Shown here: one piece after another, positions 11,333 to 22,600 of the stretch
Position numbering within the stretch: position 1 is the stretch's first letter
Layout of the letters: every line of letters starts with the position of its first letter
From: Laburnicola sp. R22_1
Taxonomy: Eukaryota; Ascomycota; Dothideomycetes; Pleosporales; Didymosphaeriaceae
Reading direction: 5' to 3'
Assembly: GCA_014281115.1 (NCBI GenBank)
Contig: JACONQ010000003.1
Span: 3,286,001-3,350,000, forward strand
Length of the DNA stretch: 64,000 nucleotides
Position numbers and translations under genes: made by a program
The notes under the pieces: generated by a model
What the model was told of the DNA's origin: nothing
The model's input: the letters and a program-made list of their open reading frames with translations, nothing else
Databases searched by the model: none

Positions 11333-13760
11333 ATGGCCGACGAGTCGCGATCAAAGGTAATTAAGGCAAACCCCATTGGCAAAGGACTTGATACCTTTCG
11401 CGACTCTTTCGAATTTAAATGCAGAGGCCTAGCTATCACGGGCGCCGAGGCATTGTACCATATTAGTGGTGAAGGTACGGCTCAACACCAAACTCGCGAG
11501 ATTTCCTAACATCAACAGGATCGAAAAATTCCCTCCTTGACCTGATATATGCTTTGCAGGGTCTCCCCGCCACACGTTCACTTCCCTCTAAGAGCAATAA
11601 TGTAAACCTCTTTGGCGATCTGTTGGAGCTGAGTTCAGCGGTCAACTCTGGCAACTTCGACATTGAGCGTATCATACCCCTCCTCAGAGCGGTCCTCAAC
11701 AACGAACCCGATGAAGTCATCTGGAACAATGTCTACGCCGCCGTCGCCGCGTCCACAGCTTTCACGGTCGCCAAACCCACAACTCCCCGCTGTCCGCCCC
11801 GTCCCTCGCCGCCTCCTTCCAGCAGACGCCATGGGTGCACAACACGGGCAGCTTCGCGAACTCTACCGAACACCGCAAATATGTGGATGGCGTGTTAAAG
11901 GGGGAACTAGGACAGCTATACGTCGGGGTCCCTGGTTTCTTCGATGCCTACTTCGGAAGCGTCCCAGATCTGGAGTCGGTAGCGCAGGCCGTGCTCGACA
12001 AGTGCAAAGAAGGGGATAATCCGCTCTACCGAGAGGAGAGCGGCTGGCAGGGCTGGCCTGAAGGCGCGAAGGAACGCGACGTCTTAAGCTGGTTTGCGCC
12101 TCTTACCGGCCAGCTCTTGGACTTCGCAGCAGAGAATCAGCCCGCCTCGAGGTCTCGACGGCGGCCGCTGGCACAACCCCACCAGCCCGTGCAAGGCTCT
12201 ACCGCCGACCGCAAGTTGGATGTTGGCTTCGTAGACGACCCGAGCGCCGGCGTTGACTCCAAGTGCCGTTGGTCGCAGATCCTCATACCAGGAGAACTCA
12301 AGAGCAATCCATTAGCAGACAAAGCGTCCAAAGCGTGGCTTGATCTGGGGCGATATGCGAGGGAGGTGTTCGCGGCCCAAGACAGCCGCCGCTTCGTGCT
12401 CGGCTTTACCCTGTGCGGGTCGCTCATGCGGCTGTGGGAATTCGACCGACTGGGCGGCATCGCGTCCGAACAATTCGACATCAACGAAGATGGACTACAG
12501 TTCGTGTCCGCCGTGCTCGGATTCTTGTGGCTAAACGAGGAGCAGCTTGGATTTGACCCCACGATCATCACAGCCGGGGACAAGCGGTTCATTAAGATCG
12601 AACGAGACAACCACACCGAGCGACTCGTTATCGACGAGGTTGTGAAACGGGTATCCTGTGTCGCCGGTCGAGCGACGACCTGCTGGAGAGCACATCGCGA
12701 GGGAGACGATTCGCGAACATCTCTTGTGATTAAAGACTCATGGCAATTCCCGGAACGCGAGGAGGAGGGCGAATTGCTGCGCGAGGCGACTGAGAAAGAC
12801 GTGGTCAACGTCGCGAGATACTATCACCACGAAACGGTCTGTGTGGGCGGCCAGGACGACGATATCCGCGGAAACGCACGGCGTGGCCTGGACATAACAA
12901 AAGCGAAAAATTACAGGCCGGAAAGCTCGATGCCGCCTCCAAGCACGGCTGGGCGTTGCGTCTCGCGGATAGGCCGGAGCAGCAGCGTCGCCGGGCGCAA
13001 GCGGTCCTCCAGCAGCACTGGCGCACCGTTGCCGCCTACCAAGCGAACCTGTTCAAGCTCCCCGATAAAGGGAGAGAGGGCAACCGCGGATCGAGTGCAC
13101 CGCCGCGTTATTGTCCGAGACTACGGGAAGCCTATATACATGGCGAGTTCCAAGGCTAACCTTCTGGCTGCGCTGGAAGGCTGCATCGCAGGATACGAGT
13201 CACTGCATACGCGGGCCGGCATGCTACAATGCGATATCTCGCCGAACAACCTTATGGTGAACGAGGACGAGGACAACCCCTCCTGGCACGCCTTCTTGAT
13301 CGACCTAGACCTTGCTATCAAGGAGGATCGCGAGAAACCGTCAGGGGCGCGAGGGAAGACCGGCACGCGAGCGTTCATGGCGATTGGGATACTTCACGAC
13401 GATGAGCAGCATTCCTTCATGCACGACCTAGAATCGTTCTTCTGGGTGCTATTCTGGATATGCATTCACTACAACGGGTCGCAGGCAAGAGTGGTCCAAC
13501 AGTTCGACAAATGGAACTATGCGAACACGGAGGAGTTAGCCAAGCTAAAGCTGGGCACGGTATCAGATAATGAGATCTTTCGCAAAACTACCCTGGAACA
13601 CTTTACAGACTATTACCAGCCACTAATCCCTTGCGTTAACAAATTGCGGAGAAAGATATTCCCTGGAGGCGGAAGGTGGAGGGTCCCGAATCCGAAGCTG
13701 TACGATGAGATGAAGGAGATACTTCGGACAGCACGGGATGAGTTGAATGAGGTAGAGTGA
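11333..13760 (+). CDS. FunK1-type fungal protein kinase-like gene, with a frame break
   Basis: Exon 1 starts at ATG 11333 (MADESRSKVIKANPIG) and ends at 11474. A 44-bp GT-AG intron (11475-11518, branch ctaac) joins it in phase to KNSLLDLIYALQGLP and later VWNNVYAAVAAST. The main frame, ending at 13760, picks up from FQQTPWVHNTGSFANSTEHR but is one base out of register, so a small indel or unseen intron lies at about 11760-11815. The C-terminal half is a FunK1 kinase-like fold. HTRAGMLQCDISPNNLMV holds the catalytic-loop Asp and Asn, FLIDLDLA replaces the usual DFG, and GKTGTRAFMAIGIL resembles an activation segment. FunK1 proteins are a fungus-specific expansion of mostly unknown role. The gene may be a recent pseudogene or carry a sequencing error. 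Confidence 0.75.
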
Positions 13761-14080
13761 TAAGGATACGTTTCTCATTCGAGCTAAGGAGAGGAGGTAG
13801 TTACATATAACCAATCAAAACAGCCAGAGAGAACAATAGGTTTGAAAGGAATGTACTTCATCATACTGCATGGCCCTATCGTTCTCAAGACTCCTACATT
13901 CCTTTTACTCCAGTGCATCGGCCCAAACCCCCTGGACACGGCTCCGTAGTACGAAACCCGATCAGTGGTCCCCAAATCCATCATTGTCAAAGATATAAAG
14001 AGGCGCGTACAGGCCAGGAATGAGAATACTTTGTGGTTTCAGAGTTGGTAGACGTTGACGGCGGAGTGATGAAAGTTGGA
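13761..14080. other. 3' flank of the kinase-like gene
   Basis: No open frame or repeat of note. It presumably carries the kinase-like gene's terminator and that of the reverse-strand gene to the right. Confidence 0.3.
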
Positions 14081-14413
14081 TTACCCCGCTAACTCAACAG
14101 CTTTCTTCTTGGCGTAGTGGTCTGCTCCGAATAGCAACACGTGACAGCCTCTGAATGCGATACGGAGTGGTGCAGGATGGAATACGGCAAAGGCAGCCCG
14201 CTTTCCAATCTCTGCGGCCTTGTTCAAGGGCACCTGAACGAGGCATACCTCAGCCACGATATGGCGTGGGACGGCAGGCAGGAGGAATGGAAGGCTAGTG
14301 AATTTTACGGTGGAAACGGAGCGACGTTCACAGATGACACCCAAAGAAAAGATAGGAGAGTGTAGATTACCCGCTTGGGAAGGGATAGGATGAGATACAT
14401 ATATTAATGTCAT
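14081..14413 (-). CDS. Possible small unknown protein (last exon)
   Basis: The reverse-strand frame ends at 14081 with a coherent, Ala/Lys-rich stretch (VPLNKAAEIGKRAAFAVF, then ADHYAKKKAVELAG). It has third-position C/G preference as in genuine exons here. A tcgttcag acceptor directly precedes the V of VPLNKAA. The part upstream of that acceptor (14240-14413) looks non-coding, so any first exon is unresolved. I do not recognise the family. Confidence 0.25.
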   Translation of the reverse strand: MTLIYVSHPIPSQAGNLHSPIFSLGVICERRSVSTVKFTSLPFLLPAVPRHIVAEVCLVQVPLNKAAEIGKRAAFAVFHPAPLRIAFRGCHVLLFGADHYAKKKAVELAG

Positions 14414-14425
14414 CGCGGCAACAGA

Positions 14426-16619
14426 TCAGTTCCTACGCAGCATGTGCCAGCGCGTCCGTATTGCTCCCGGGGTCCGATCTGGGAAGCGTTCAAATATGTC
14501 CTTCCACTCCATATCCATCCTCTCTTTATATGAAAGTAACCGCTGTTCGTCCGACTTCAACCACGGTTTACGCGTTTGTTGGTGGAAGCGCATATCGTCT
14601 CTGTTGAATCCCTGATCACTGCTGGGGGCAGGAGGTTTGTATTCGCCTGTGTCTTCCTCTCCATTCTCGTCCTCTTCGTCCCAGTCGTCGTCTGGATGGT
14701 CAGTTTCATGACTGGCAGCATCACTGTGGAGATTGCTCATCCAGTCCGCATTCAAGCTTCCACGAGTGCATGGGCCTGACGCACCATCGTCATATCGGTA
14801 TCCCAGTAGCAACCATGAATCCGGCAACTGGGTCATGCGGATGACTTTGCCTTCTCCGCCGAGGAGCTCGCGATCCAGGGCTACCGGGTCGAGAGACGAT
14901 TTCGAGTCGCGGTAACGGACAATTGCTGTCACAATCGACGAGCCTTTGGGCACAGGGCAGAGCGTGAGATCGGTTATCTGATAAGACATGTTGAGGCTGG
15001 GTCCATAATGGATGTTGGTTCCATCTCCAGCCTTCGTTCCTGAAGCGGATGTTCGTGGGGACCAAGACCGAGTCACGCTATCTATCCTGGGCCGATACAG
15101 TTGCCGTGGTTGGGATGCTCTCGTCGGCATTGTTCCCGAGCCCCGTGGCCTAAGAGCAGTTCGTGATGGACCGTGCCCCTTCTCCCGGACCGGACGATCG
15201 CTGCGTTTACGTCGTTGAGAAGTTTTCGCCGAAGGTCTGCGGGACACCTTATCGACCTGATTGAGTTCGTGAAGGTTTTCCGCAACTTTACTACCGCTGC
15301 CTTTCCTCTTCTTTCCATGCCTGTCCGAATTGGGATCGATATCTTGTTCGTCCTCTATTCCTTCGAAAGGAGAGGTGGACTGTCTGGGGGAATGCAGAAG
15401 CTCCTCGACTGTTCCCCGAATATATGCGCTATCGTCGCCGTTCTCTTCGAGGAGGTCGTTTGGGAGCTGGCCTGGGGTTCCAGCACCATCGCCTTTGCTG
15501 TCACTGCCGAGAGGGCCGGGACTAGGCTCGTTGCTGGCCCTGGAACGGGAAACTGGGCCGCTAGGGGTCCGCAGAGGTGTTGACTTGGGTGTGGATACAG
15601 GATCGAGTATGAGGCTCTCAGCCCGTTGTTTAGCCGGCCTTCGCCGCTTCGCCGGACGAGTGTCTTCCGGCTCCGGTTCCGACGTAACGTCCGGCGCTGC
15701 TGCCGAGGAGATTATTGTATCGGCAGATGAAGGGTCCGTTCGTTTGCGTGCTAACGACGGTCTGCTCGTTACGCTGATGTCGCCGAAGAGTGGTTCGTCC
15801 GCCGCCGGCGATCTCTCTTTTGAAGACGTCAAAATGGGCTCCTTAACTGGTGCTGGAACACTACTTACCATGCCGAATACCTTCCATGTCCTCCACGGAG
15901 AGGGCGCACATGCCAGCTGCGTTGAGATCGCCATGCTGTCCGGTACGGTATCCTTCATTGCTAGCAGCCGCGTAGAAACCGTTCTCTCGATAGTCTGACG
16001 CTCCGTTGCTGGGCTCGACGTGCGTTGTACTGTGGTGTTCTTCGGCTGCGTCGCCCTCAAAAAGTAAAGGAAATTCTATCGCCAATTAGTAAATTAGCAC
16101 CGCAATCCACTCGCATACCTACCCGGACTGCTCCCATCAACCAACCCGTTCACAGCCGAATTCGTCTTCGCGATGCTTGTGGCGTGGTCGGTCCCTCCTT
16201 CGTCAAGCGAATCCCGGCCAAGCTGGTAATGCTCTGGTTTCTCCGGAAAGGGGGCGGCGTCAAGACTACCGACCACGTCTACATCCATATATCAGCTGGG
16301 TTCTGTTTGCTTGTAACGTTCAATGGTGGGTAATACCTTGATCTAGCGAACCGGAAGAGTCCGCGTCTCTGAACGGAGCAGGTACTCCCGGATCGAAAGA
16401 GCGCGATGCATTAGAATCCGGCATTGGGAAATCGTCGAACCACTCTCCACTATCTTTGGAGTCGACTCCTGAACGGCTGTGCTTTGCCGTCTTGGTTGTA
16501 GCCATGGATTTGGTCTTGGGTGTTGGCTTCGGCTTCGGCTTGCACGCTCGAGGAACATATGCAACAAATTTCGTAGAAATTGGAGGGGCTACTAAAGAGG
16601 TGCTGCAAGAGAAGGCCAT
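14426..16619 (-). CDS. SANT/Myb-like domain protein, four exons
   Basis: Four exons join in phase 1 through GT-AG introns at 16279-16336, 16076-16122 and 15817-15868, giving about 678 residues from ATG 16619. An inner ATG near 16505 (MATTKTAKHSRSG) is an alternative start. Most of the protein is low-complexity and disordered, rich in Ser, Pro, Arg and Glu, with basic RPAKRRRPAKQR and KRKGSGSK patches that could be nuclear signals. The C-terminus (about 630-678) is a SANT/Myb-like helical unit: PWLKSDEQRLLSYKERM, MEWKDIFERFPDRT and GAIRTRWHMLRRN. A conserved-looking block precedes it (YQITDLTLCPVPKGSSIV). It probably acts in the nucleus as a DNA- or chromatin-binding regulator; no target can be inferred. 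An acidic run (DWDEEDENGEEDTGE) sits just before the SANT unit. Confidence 0.7.
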
Positions 16620-18170
16620 TTTAGCGTGGCGAACTGGTAACTTCTTGGCCGTGAGGAGTGCTGAAGAAGTAGTTCTCGCTCCGAACGGACTGTTGCTTTA
16701 TATGTTGCCGTCGTCGCCGCCCCCGAGCGGGGGGGGGGTGGGGGGTTGCATAAATGCCACATCAATCGCGGAAATGGTCGTAGGGGGCGCACCGGCTAGT
16801 GCATCGGCGCTCTGTGGGAAGGACGAATGAACTTGAAGACCGTCGGTATCAGCAATTCCCGAAAGGATGACAGACCGCCCTTCCAAGCGGCGTAGATGGT
16901 CTCGTCCCATCAAGAGTCAGTCTAGCTCATCTGGTGATTGGCAAGCAGATGGTTACAACCCGGTCGTCCACGTCATTCAGCGGTTCAGGGCCCACATTCC
17001 TGAACGAACCCACCGATGGCCAGCCTCTTCTTCGATCCCCAACCACCCCCTTTCGTCGGACGGGTCCGGTGCCGGATAACGCATGAATGGGCGATCCTCG
17101 CCGACGCGGCCTTGTGCTGTCGGGTGATTGACCTGTGGGTCTTCTTCCACCTCTCACGGCACGCCCTGTGCCATCTCCAAGCTATCAGCTGCCGCACTGA
17201 GACAATGGCGTGAGGGCTACGCATTCGTTCGCTCAAAATGGAAATAGAGAAGGGCGCAGTAAATACCATCGGCGAGTCCGGAGCAGGGAAGGGGTTTGCG
17301 GAATCTCACAGAGCCGGGATGGCTATGCAGCAGGTAGCGAGCTTCGCCTTTCAACTGTAACCGCCTGACTCGAAATGGGCGAGAGGATCAGCTCCAGCAG
17401 CTGCAAGCGCCTGAAAGCGCCTGAAAGCTGGGCAGGATAGACGACTCAGGGGCGTTGCACTGCAACGTCACTTCCATGGCAAACAGGCCATGGGGAGGCG
17501 GAGCATCCTGAGACCACGCGGACGAAATTAGTGCCTTATGCAAGTGACCGACCGTGTCATCATCGAGAGGTCTCGTCCGAGCGTGACGCGGGATAACGGA
17601 GCGTAGTCGATCGAAGGAACCAGGGTGCCAGAGGCGGAGTAACCCGAGCTGAGACGGCGGCATGAAGAAGTTGAGGCGAGAAGAGGCCCGGCCAGTGGGG
17701 GAAAGGGAGAGAGGCATCTCTCTCGTGGATTCGTTACGGGTAGAAGTCCAGAAGTGCGTTGTCCAGCAGCGGGGCTTCAGCGCGTGCGAAGGCTCGAGAT
17801 AGACCGACTTGTTACAGGAGGGAACATAGACAGGGACGACGGAGTAGTAACACCGAAAAGAGGATTAGGCGCCGTAGGCAAGGCAGTTCTGACTCTTCCA
17901 AGCGTGCGACTAGGTTTGAGGGAAATACCTCATGAAGGATGATTGGACAGGGGGGTGAGAGGAGGGGGACGGTGGGCGCAGATTAGGGGGAGGAGGTCTC
18001 GGATGGAGGGATAAGAGTAGAGAGAAAAGGGAGGGAAAATAACGGCGGGAGAGAGGACTTTTATGATGGACGTTGAGGTTGATTGCCTGTTTGGGCGTAG
18101 CGCGAAAGCTGTAAGCGAGGCCCGGATTGCCTGAACGGGGTGCATCCATTTCCCGATGCAGGCTTGCCGT
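16620..18170. other. No supported gene; G-rich low-complexity patches
   Basis: This holds the upstream side of the SANT/Myb-like gene. A guanine run with one T lies at 16730-16745, and a purine-rich stretch spans about 17930-18060. A reverse-strand open frame (16698-16913) could be an additional 5' exon but has no motif. Nothing else is supportable. Confidence 0.4.
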
Positions 18171-18259
18171 CTGATTTTTTACTATTTATAAAGATAATAC
18201 CTTTACTAAATTTATCTTATAGTTAGCTAATTTTAAATAACCTATTTAAATAAAGTTTT
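18171..18259. mobile_element. AT-rich left fragment of the outermost interrupted element
   Basis: Composition switches abruptly to AT-rich at about 18171 and stays so up to the copia LTR. The copia element has the same 5-bp target duplication on both sides (gtttt at 18255-18259 and 24857-24861). This stretch was therefore contiguous with the AT-rich sequence after 24856 before insertion. Confidence 0.6.
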
Positions 18260-18439
18260 TGTAAGATAGTGGAGATCACAGTAATTCATAGTGATATGGG
18301 TTGACCATGAGAAAAGAGGTGTGTCATTACTATGGAGGACCGAGGGCCTGAAGGTGTATGGGTGAGGCTAGGCATAAGGTTATTCCGGCCGAGGTCATGT
18401 GACCAAGGACCGACCATACAGCCATGCGGCAGTCTTACA
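18260..18439 (-). repeat. Copia LTR (3' LTR of the element)
   Basis: 180 bp, beginning TGTAAGA and ending TCTTACA. It differs from the other LTR at one position only (ttgaccatga here, ttgactatga there). It is flanked on the left by gtttt. Confidence 0.95.
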
Positions 18440-18449
18440 CACCCCCTTC
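18440..18449 (-). other. Polypurine tract of the copia element
   Basis: Read on the reverse strand this is gaagggggtg, directly abutting the 3' LTR. This is the position and composition of the plus-strand priming polypurine tract of LTR retrotransposons. Confidence 0.7.
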
Positions 18450-18654
18450 AGATTGCCAATAGTGGTGATCTGAGAGATGCCAGGTCCTGAGTCAAAACAG
18501 GTATGCGTGGCGACAAGAGATGAAGTCAAAATGGCGCGACAGGCAACAAACAACTCCCAACCTTAGTGAGGGGAAGAAAAAGGAGCTGTTAGCAGGTTCT
18601 TGTGTGGGCTGCTTGCCATAAAAGTTACCCTAAAACACTGTGACAACAGTGTGA

Positions 18655-19615
18655 GTGAGCTAAAAGGTGTCAGACTAGAGGGGCGCGTAGCCATGTGCCT
18701 CATTGACATGGTGTCGGACCAGAGGGGCGCGTGGCCATATGCCTTATCGACAGTGTGAAACACAGTGATTTTGTGGACTGTGAGTGCAAGGATGGGGTGA
18801 GATTCATTGGTCACCTGAACCGCCAGGACGGGGTGAGACTGATGGGTCACCTGAGCCGTCTGTGTGTGGGTCGGCCTCTGAGTGTCCTCAGCATATAGCT
18901 TATAACAGTAGATTGGGTCTGTTTCAATGTGAAATCACTATGAGAAAGCAGTCTGCCCAGGTACTAGCGTAAACAATCGTAACTGTTCTATATAGCTAGG
19001 CCAGCAAGTAAGGGCGTACCTTATAGGAGAGTCTGGTCTTAAATGAGAAAAGGTGGGTCCTAGTCTAGTGCTGAGGTCTGCCCGTGTTCGTTATTAATGT
19101 GAGCTGTCTTAATGATTCCAGTGTGATTGACTCCAGTGTAAGTGGGCGGAACCACTCTATATAGCTGCGCTAGCACAAGGAGATAGAACTCCTTGCTAAT
19201 ACCTGGACTTGTGCCTTGGGTGTGTAGGTACTGAGGGAACTGATCTGTAGGATGGGTAGCTAATCTACCTGGGTGTAGATAGTTATTAGCTATTGTTGAC
19301 TTTTTGATAGACAGTGCTCTGCGTTGGACGTTAAGATTCTTCTCGCTAGAGCTGTGATACAACACGTGTAAGGTCTTGTTACTGTGAAACACAGGGAAAG
19401 TAGGGTGCTGGAATAGAGTAGTGCTTAGGGGCAATGTCAGACTAGAGGGGCGCGTGGCTATGTGCCTTATTGATATGTAGAGATGGAGAAGCATCGGACT
19501 AGAGGAGCGCGTAGCTATAGGCCTCATCGACATAGTAAAACACAGTGATTCTGGAGACTGTGGGCGTAGGGATGGGGTGAGATTTATAGGTCACCTGAAC
19601 CGCCAATGTTCTGCT
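18655..19615. repeat. Duplicated ~150-bp module in the copia 3' non-coding region
   Basis: Between RNase H and the 3' LTR the motif agaggggcgcgtggc, followed by atgtgcctyattgayat, occurs four times in variants (about 18677, 18721, 19443 and 19501). After each pair comes a shared stretch ending in ggtcacctgaaccgcc (18810-18826 and 19590-19606). The two copies are about 770 bp apart, in direct orientation. Confidence 0.75.
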
Positions 19616-22600
19616 GTAAGGTCGCAGAGGTGTAAGAGCTTAAAGACTCTACTTGTTTACCTGTAATCTGCTTTAGAATGGGCTTAAGTTGTAAGAGCTT
19701 TAACTATTTCTAATGCTTCTGTTTAGGTAGAAGTTTTGTAAGGCTGTTAGCGGGCTGAGAGTTAGTTTTAATATAAGCGGGAGTAACAGTTTCTTGTAGT
19801 GCCTGTTCCCGTAACTAATGGTGGTGTATATCCACGTGTCGAAGGGTTGTCTTTAGCTGAGGGGACTCTGTAACTAGTAGACGAATTGTCTGTTTGTTGT
19901 TATAGTACATAGAGGGTTGTTTCTCAAAGTCTAGGTAGAGATTATTGAAGATCCTGGACCACTAGTAGTACTTAGTGTACCCTGCAGAGAGTGAGATGAG
20001 TTCGGCTTTGGTAGTTGACTTAATAACGCAGCGTTGGAGCGTTGCTTTCCAGTCGATTGGACCGCCAAATAGGAAGATGTAGCCTTGTGAGGACTTGCGG
20101 GTTGCCTTATGATCGGCGTAAGACGCGTCAGTTGCGCCATAGAAGTCGGTCTCTTTGGTATCTTTTTGATAGAGATGCGGAGTAGTGTAGTCTGCAGAGT
20201 AGTGCAGTGCCAGGTTCTGGGAGTAATGTAGGTATGCGAGGCACTGATATGCAGCTGATAAGTGTTTGGGGCCAGGGTTGGTAAGGAATTTAGCTAATTT
20301 TGAATGAGCTTTGGCGATATCTGGACGTGTAGCACCAGCGGCGTAGCTGATAGATCCAACTATCTGGGAGTAATGATAAGATGCGTCCTTGTTCTTAGAC
20401 TCTGTTAATGGTACAAGCTCCTCGAAAGGTAGAGGTGAAGTAGGTGCCTTAGTCCAGGACGACTTTTGAGGTGCCGGGTATTTGGCGTAGATTTTCTGGA
20501 TGTAGTCACGTTGTGACAACCAAAGATGACTATTGTTGCGGTCTCTGTGTGTGGTAATACTATAGAAAGTAGAGTTCTCTTGGCCTTGCAAGTTGGTGAT
20601 TTTATACTGTTTGACAAGCTTATGTTTAAAGGCGTTAAGGAAGGATGAATGATCTGGAAGGGCCATAGTAATAATGTCGTCCATGTAAAAGAAGACGATA
20701 ATGCGGTTGTCTCTCTATAGACAGGGTGCGTTAAGTACTGGTGATAGACCAAAGCTCTTAAGTGTAGTTGTAAAGTCTTCGTACCAGAGTAGTGGTGACG
20801 TCTTGAGGCCATAAAGGGCGCGATGAAGTTGCCAGTAGTGCCCGCCGTTACGGAAACCTTCTGGTTGAAAGGTGTAAACAGGTTTGGGGAGTTTGGCGTT
20901 AGTAAAAGCATTGACAGCGTTGTATTGACGTATGTCCATGTTGAAGTAGGCGGCAATTGCCATAAGAGCGCGGAATATTCGTACAGCAAGAGTAGCAGTA
21001 TGGGTGTTACCCACAATAGTCTGCAAGTCTCCTCTTACAACAATTCTTGCTTTGAACTTGGCTAGATAGCCTTAATCGAATTTGTATGTGAAGACCTACA
21101 TAAGTGGCAAGACTTTAGTGCTTAGAGGGAGCTCTAAGAGCGGAATCTTAGTGTATGTCTCCTTTCTGGCGATAGTATTTAGCTCCTTCTTCGCAGCTGC
21201 TATGAAGCCTTTTCTGAACCACGTAGGGAGTTTTAGGACATTATTCCAAAATTGAGGCAGGGGCGGAAGCTGGTCTCTATGGACTCGCTGTGATAGTGCG
21301 ATTGATTAGGGCACTTTGTCTAGTAGTGAGGCCGACGCGAACGTGTTCTAATAAGTCTGGATAGCGTTGGCAGCAGAATTTCGTGTGCGTTTGGGCAACA
21401 CGTTAGTAGTTTAGAGATAGGTATTGGTCCTATATCGCTTTCTTTGCGCAGGAGGTCCTATTAATGTAGGTGTAGGGGACGCAGAGGACTGAGAGGGCGT
21501 CGGCGGTGTAGCTGTTACTGACGTTGGCGGCGCGGAGGTCTGATTAACTATAGAAACTGGTGAAGGGTATGCATCTCTGCCACGGTGTACATTATGAGCT
21601 TGGCCTGATTTCTTGCCTGCGAGTAGGGTTTTGGTGGGAAGGATAGACAGCTTAGCGTCTTTATGTACTTCCTTATTAGAATCTTCCTGCTCACTTTCTG
21701 ATTCTTTAACCTTGATATTGTCAATGGCTTGATCTAACTGAATGCCAAGTAGGCTCTCTTTATTAGTGGACCTAAAGAATAGTTCTTTATTGAAGGTAAC
21801 ATCCCTTGTTTGAATGACCTTGCCTCTGTGTCCGTGGGATACAGCTTTTGGTACCCATATACAGTAGATATTGCGTGAGTCTACGCCTACCAAGTAACCA
21901 ATAAGCGCCCTTGGGGAAAGCTTGTCTGTTCGGGGAATCTTCTTGCGAAGGTAGTATGCTCTACATCTGTAGATGCGTAGATGAGCGATAGAGGGCGGTT
22001 TGCTGTGTGCAGCCTTAAACGGTGTGGTCCAGTTCAATGATTTAATAGGAGTCCGATTGAGTAGATATGCTATATAGACGTACATCTCTTCGCACAGGTA
22101 AAGTGGAAGGTTAGACGTAGTCCTAAGTGATTGAGACATAGTGATTAGCATCTTTCCTAACTGTTCTGCATGGCCTGATTGTTCTGTAGTGTTAGGGGAC
22201 TGGAGCTGTATAGTAATGCCTTGTTGTTTGTAGTGCTTAACTACACCAAGGTTATTTTAAAACCCATAAGCTCTTTCTCTGTCCATTAGTACGAACACTG
22301 GGCTGGCGTTGTAGCGGCGTTTGATGTGTCTGTTTATGAGTTTGAAGACTCTATCCAGGACATCTGTAGATTGATCGGGTATGCCATACACTATATGGGT
22401 CTTGGAGACAAGATAGTAACTATGAAAGATGTACTAGTTGCCCGCAAGAGATTTGGCGTCAAGTGCAATAATATTGATGGCAATAGCTTCAAATGCACGC
22501 GTAGGTTGGTGCTCTCTGTTAGATCTCTGTAAGATGATCTGTGAAGCCTTGTTGACTCTGCATTGTTCGCAGTCTTGTGTACTAGAGGGAGGAGATGTGA

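Noticed and set aside
12137..12808. 223-codon reverse-strand open frame
   Set aside because: It is antisense to the FunK1-type coding sequence, with Ser/Arg-rich composition typical of a shadow frame.
15330..15998. 222-codon forward open frame
   Set aside because: It is antisense to the main exon of the SANT/Myb-like gene, whose splice phases and C-terminal domain show the reverse strand is the coding one.
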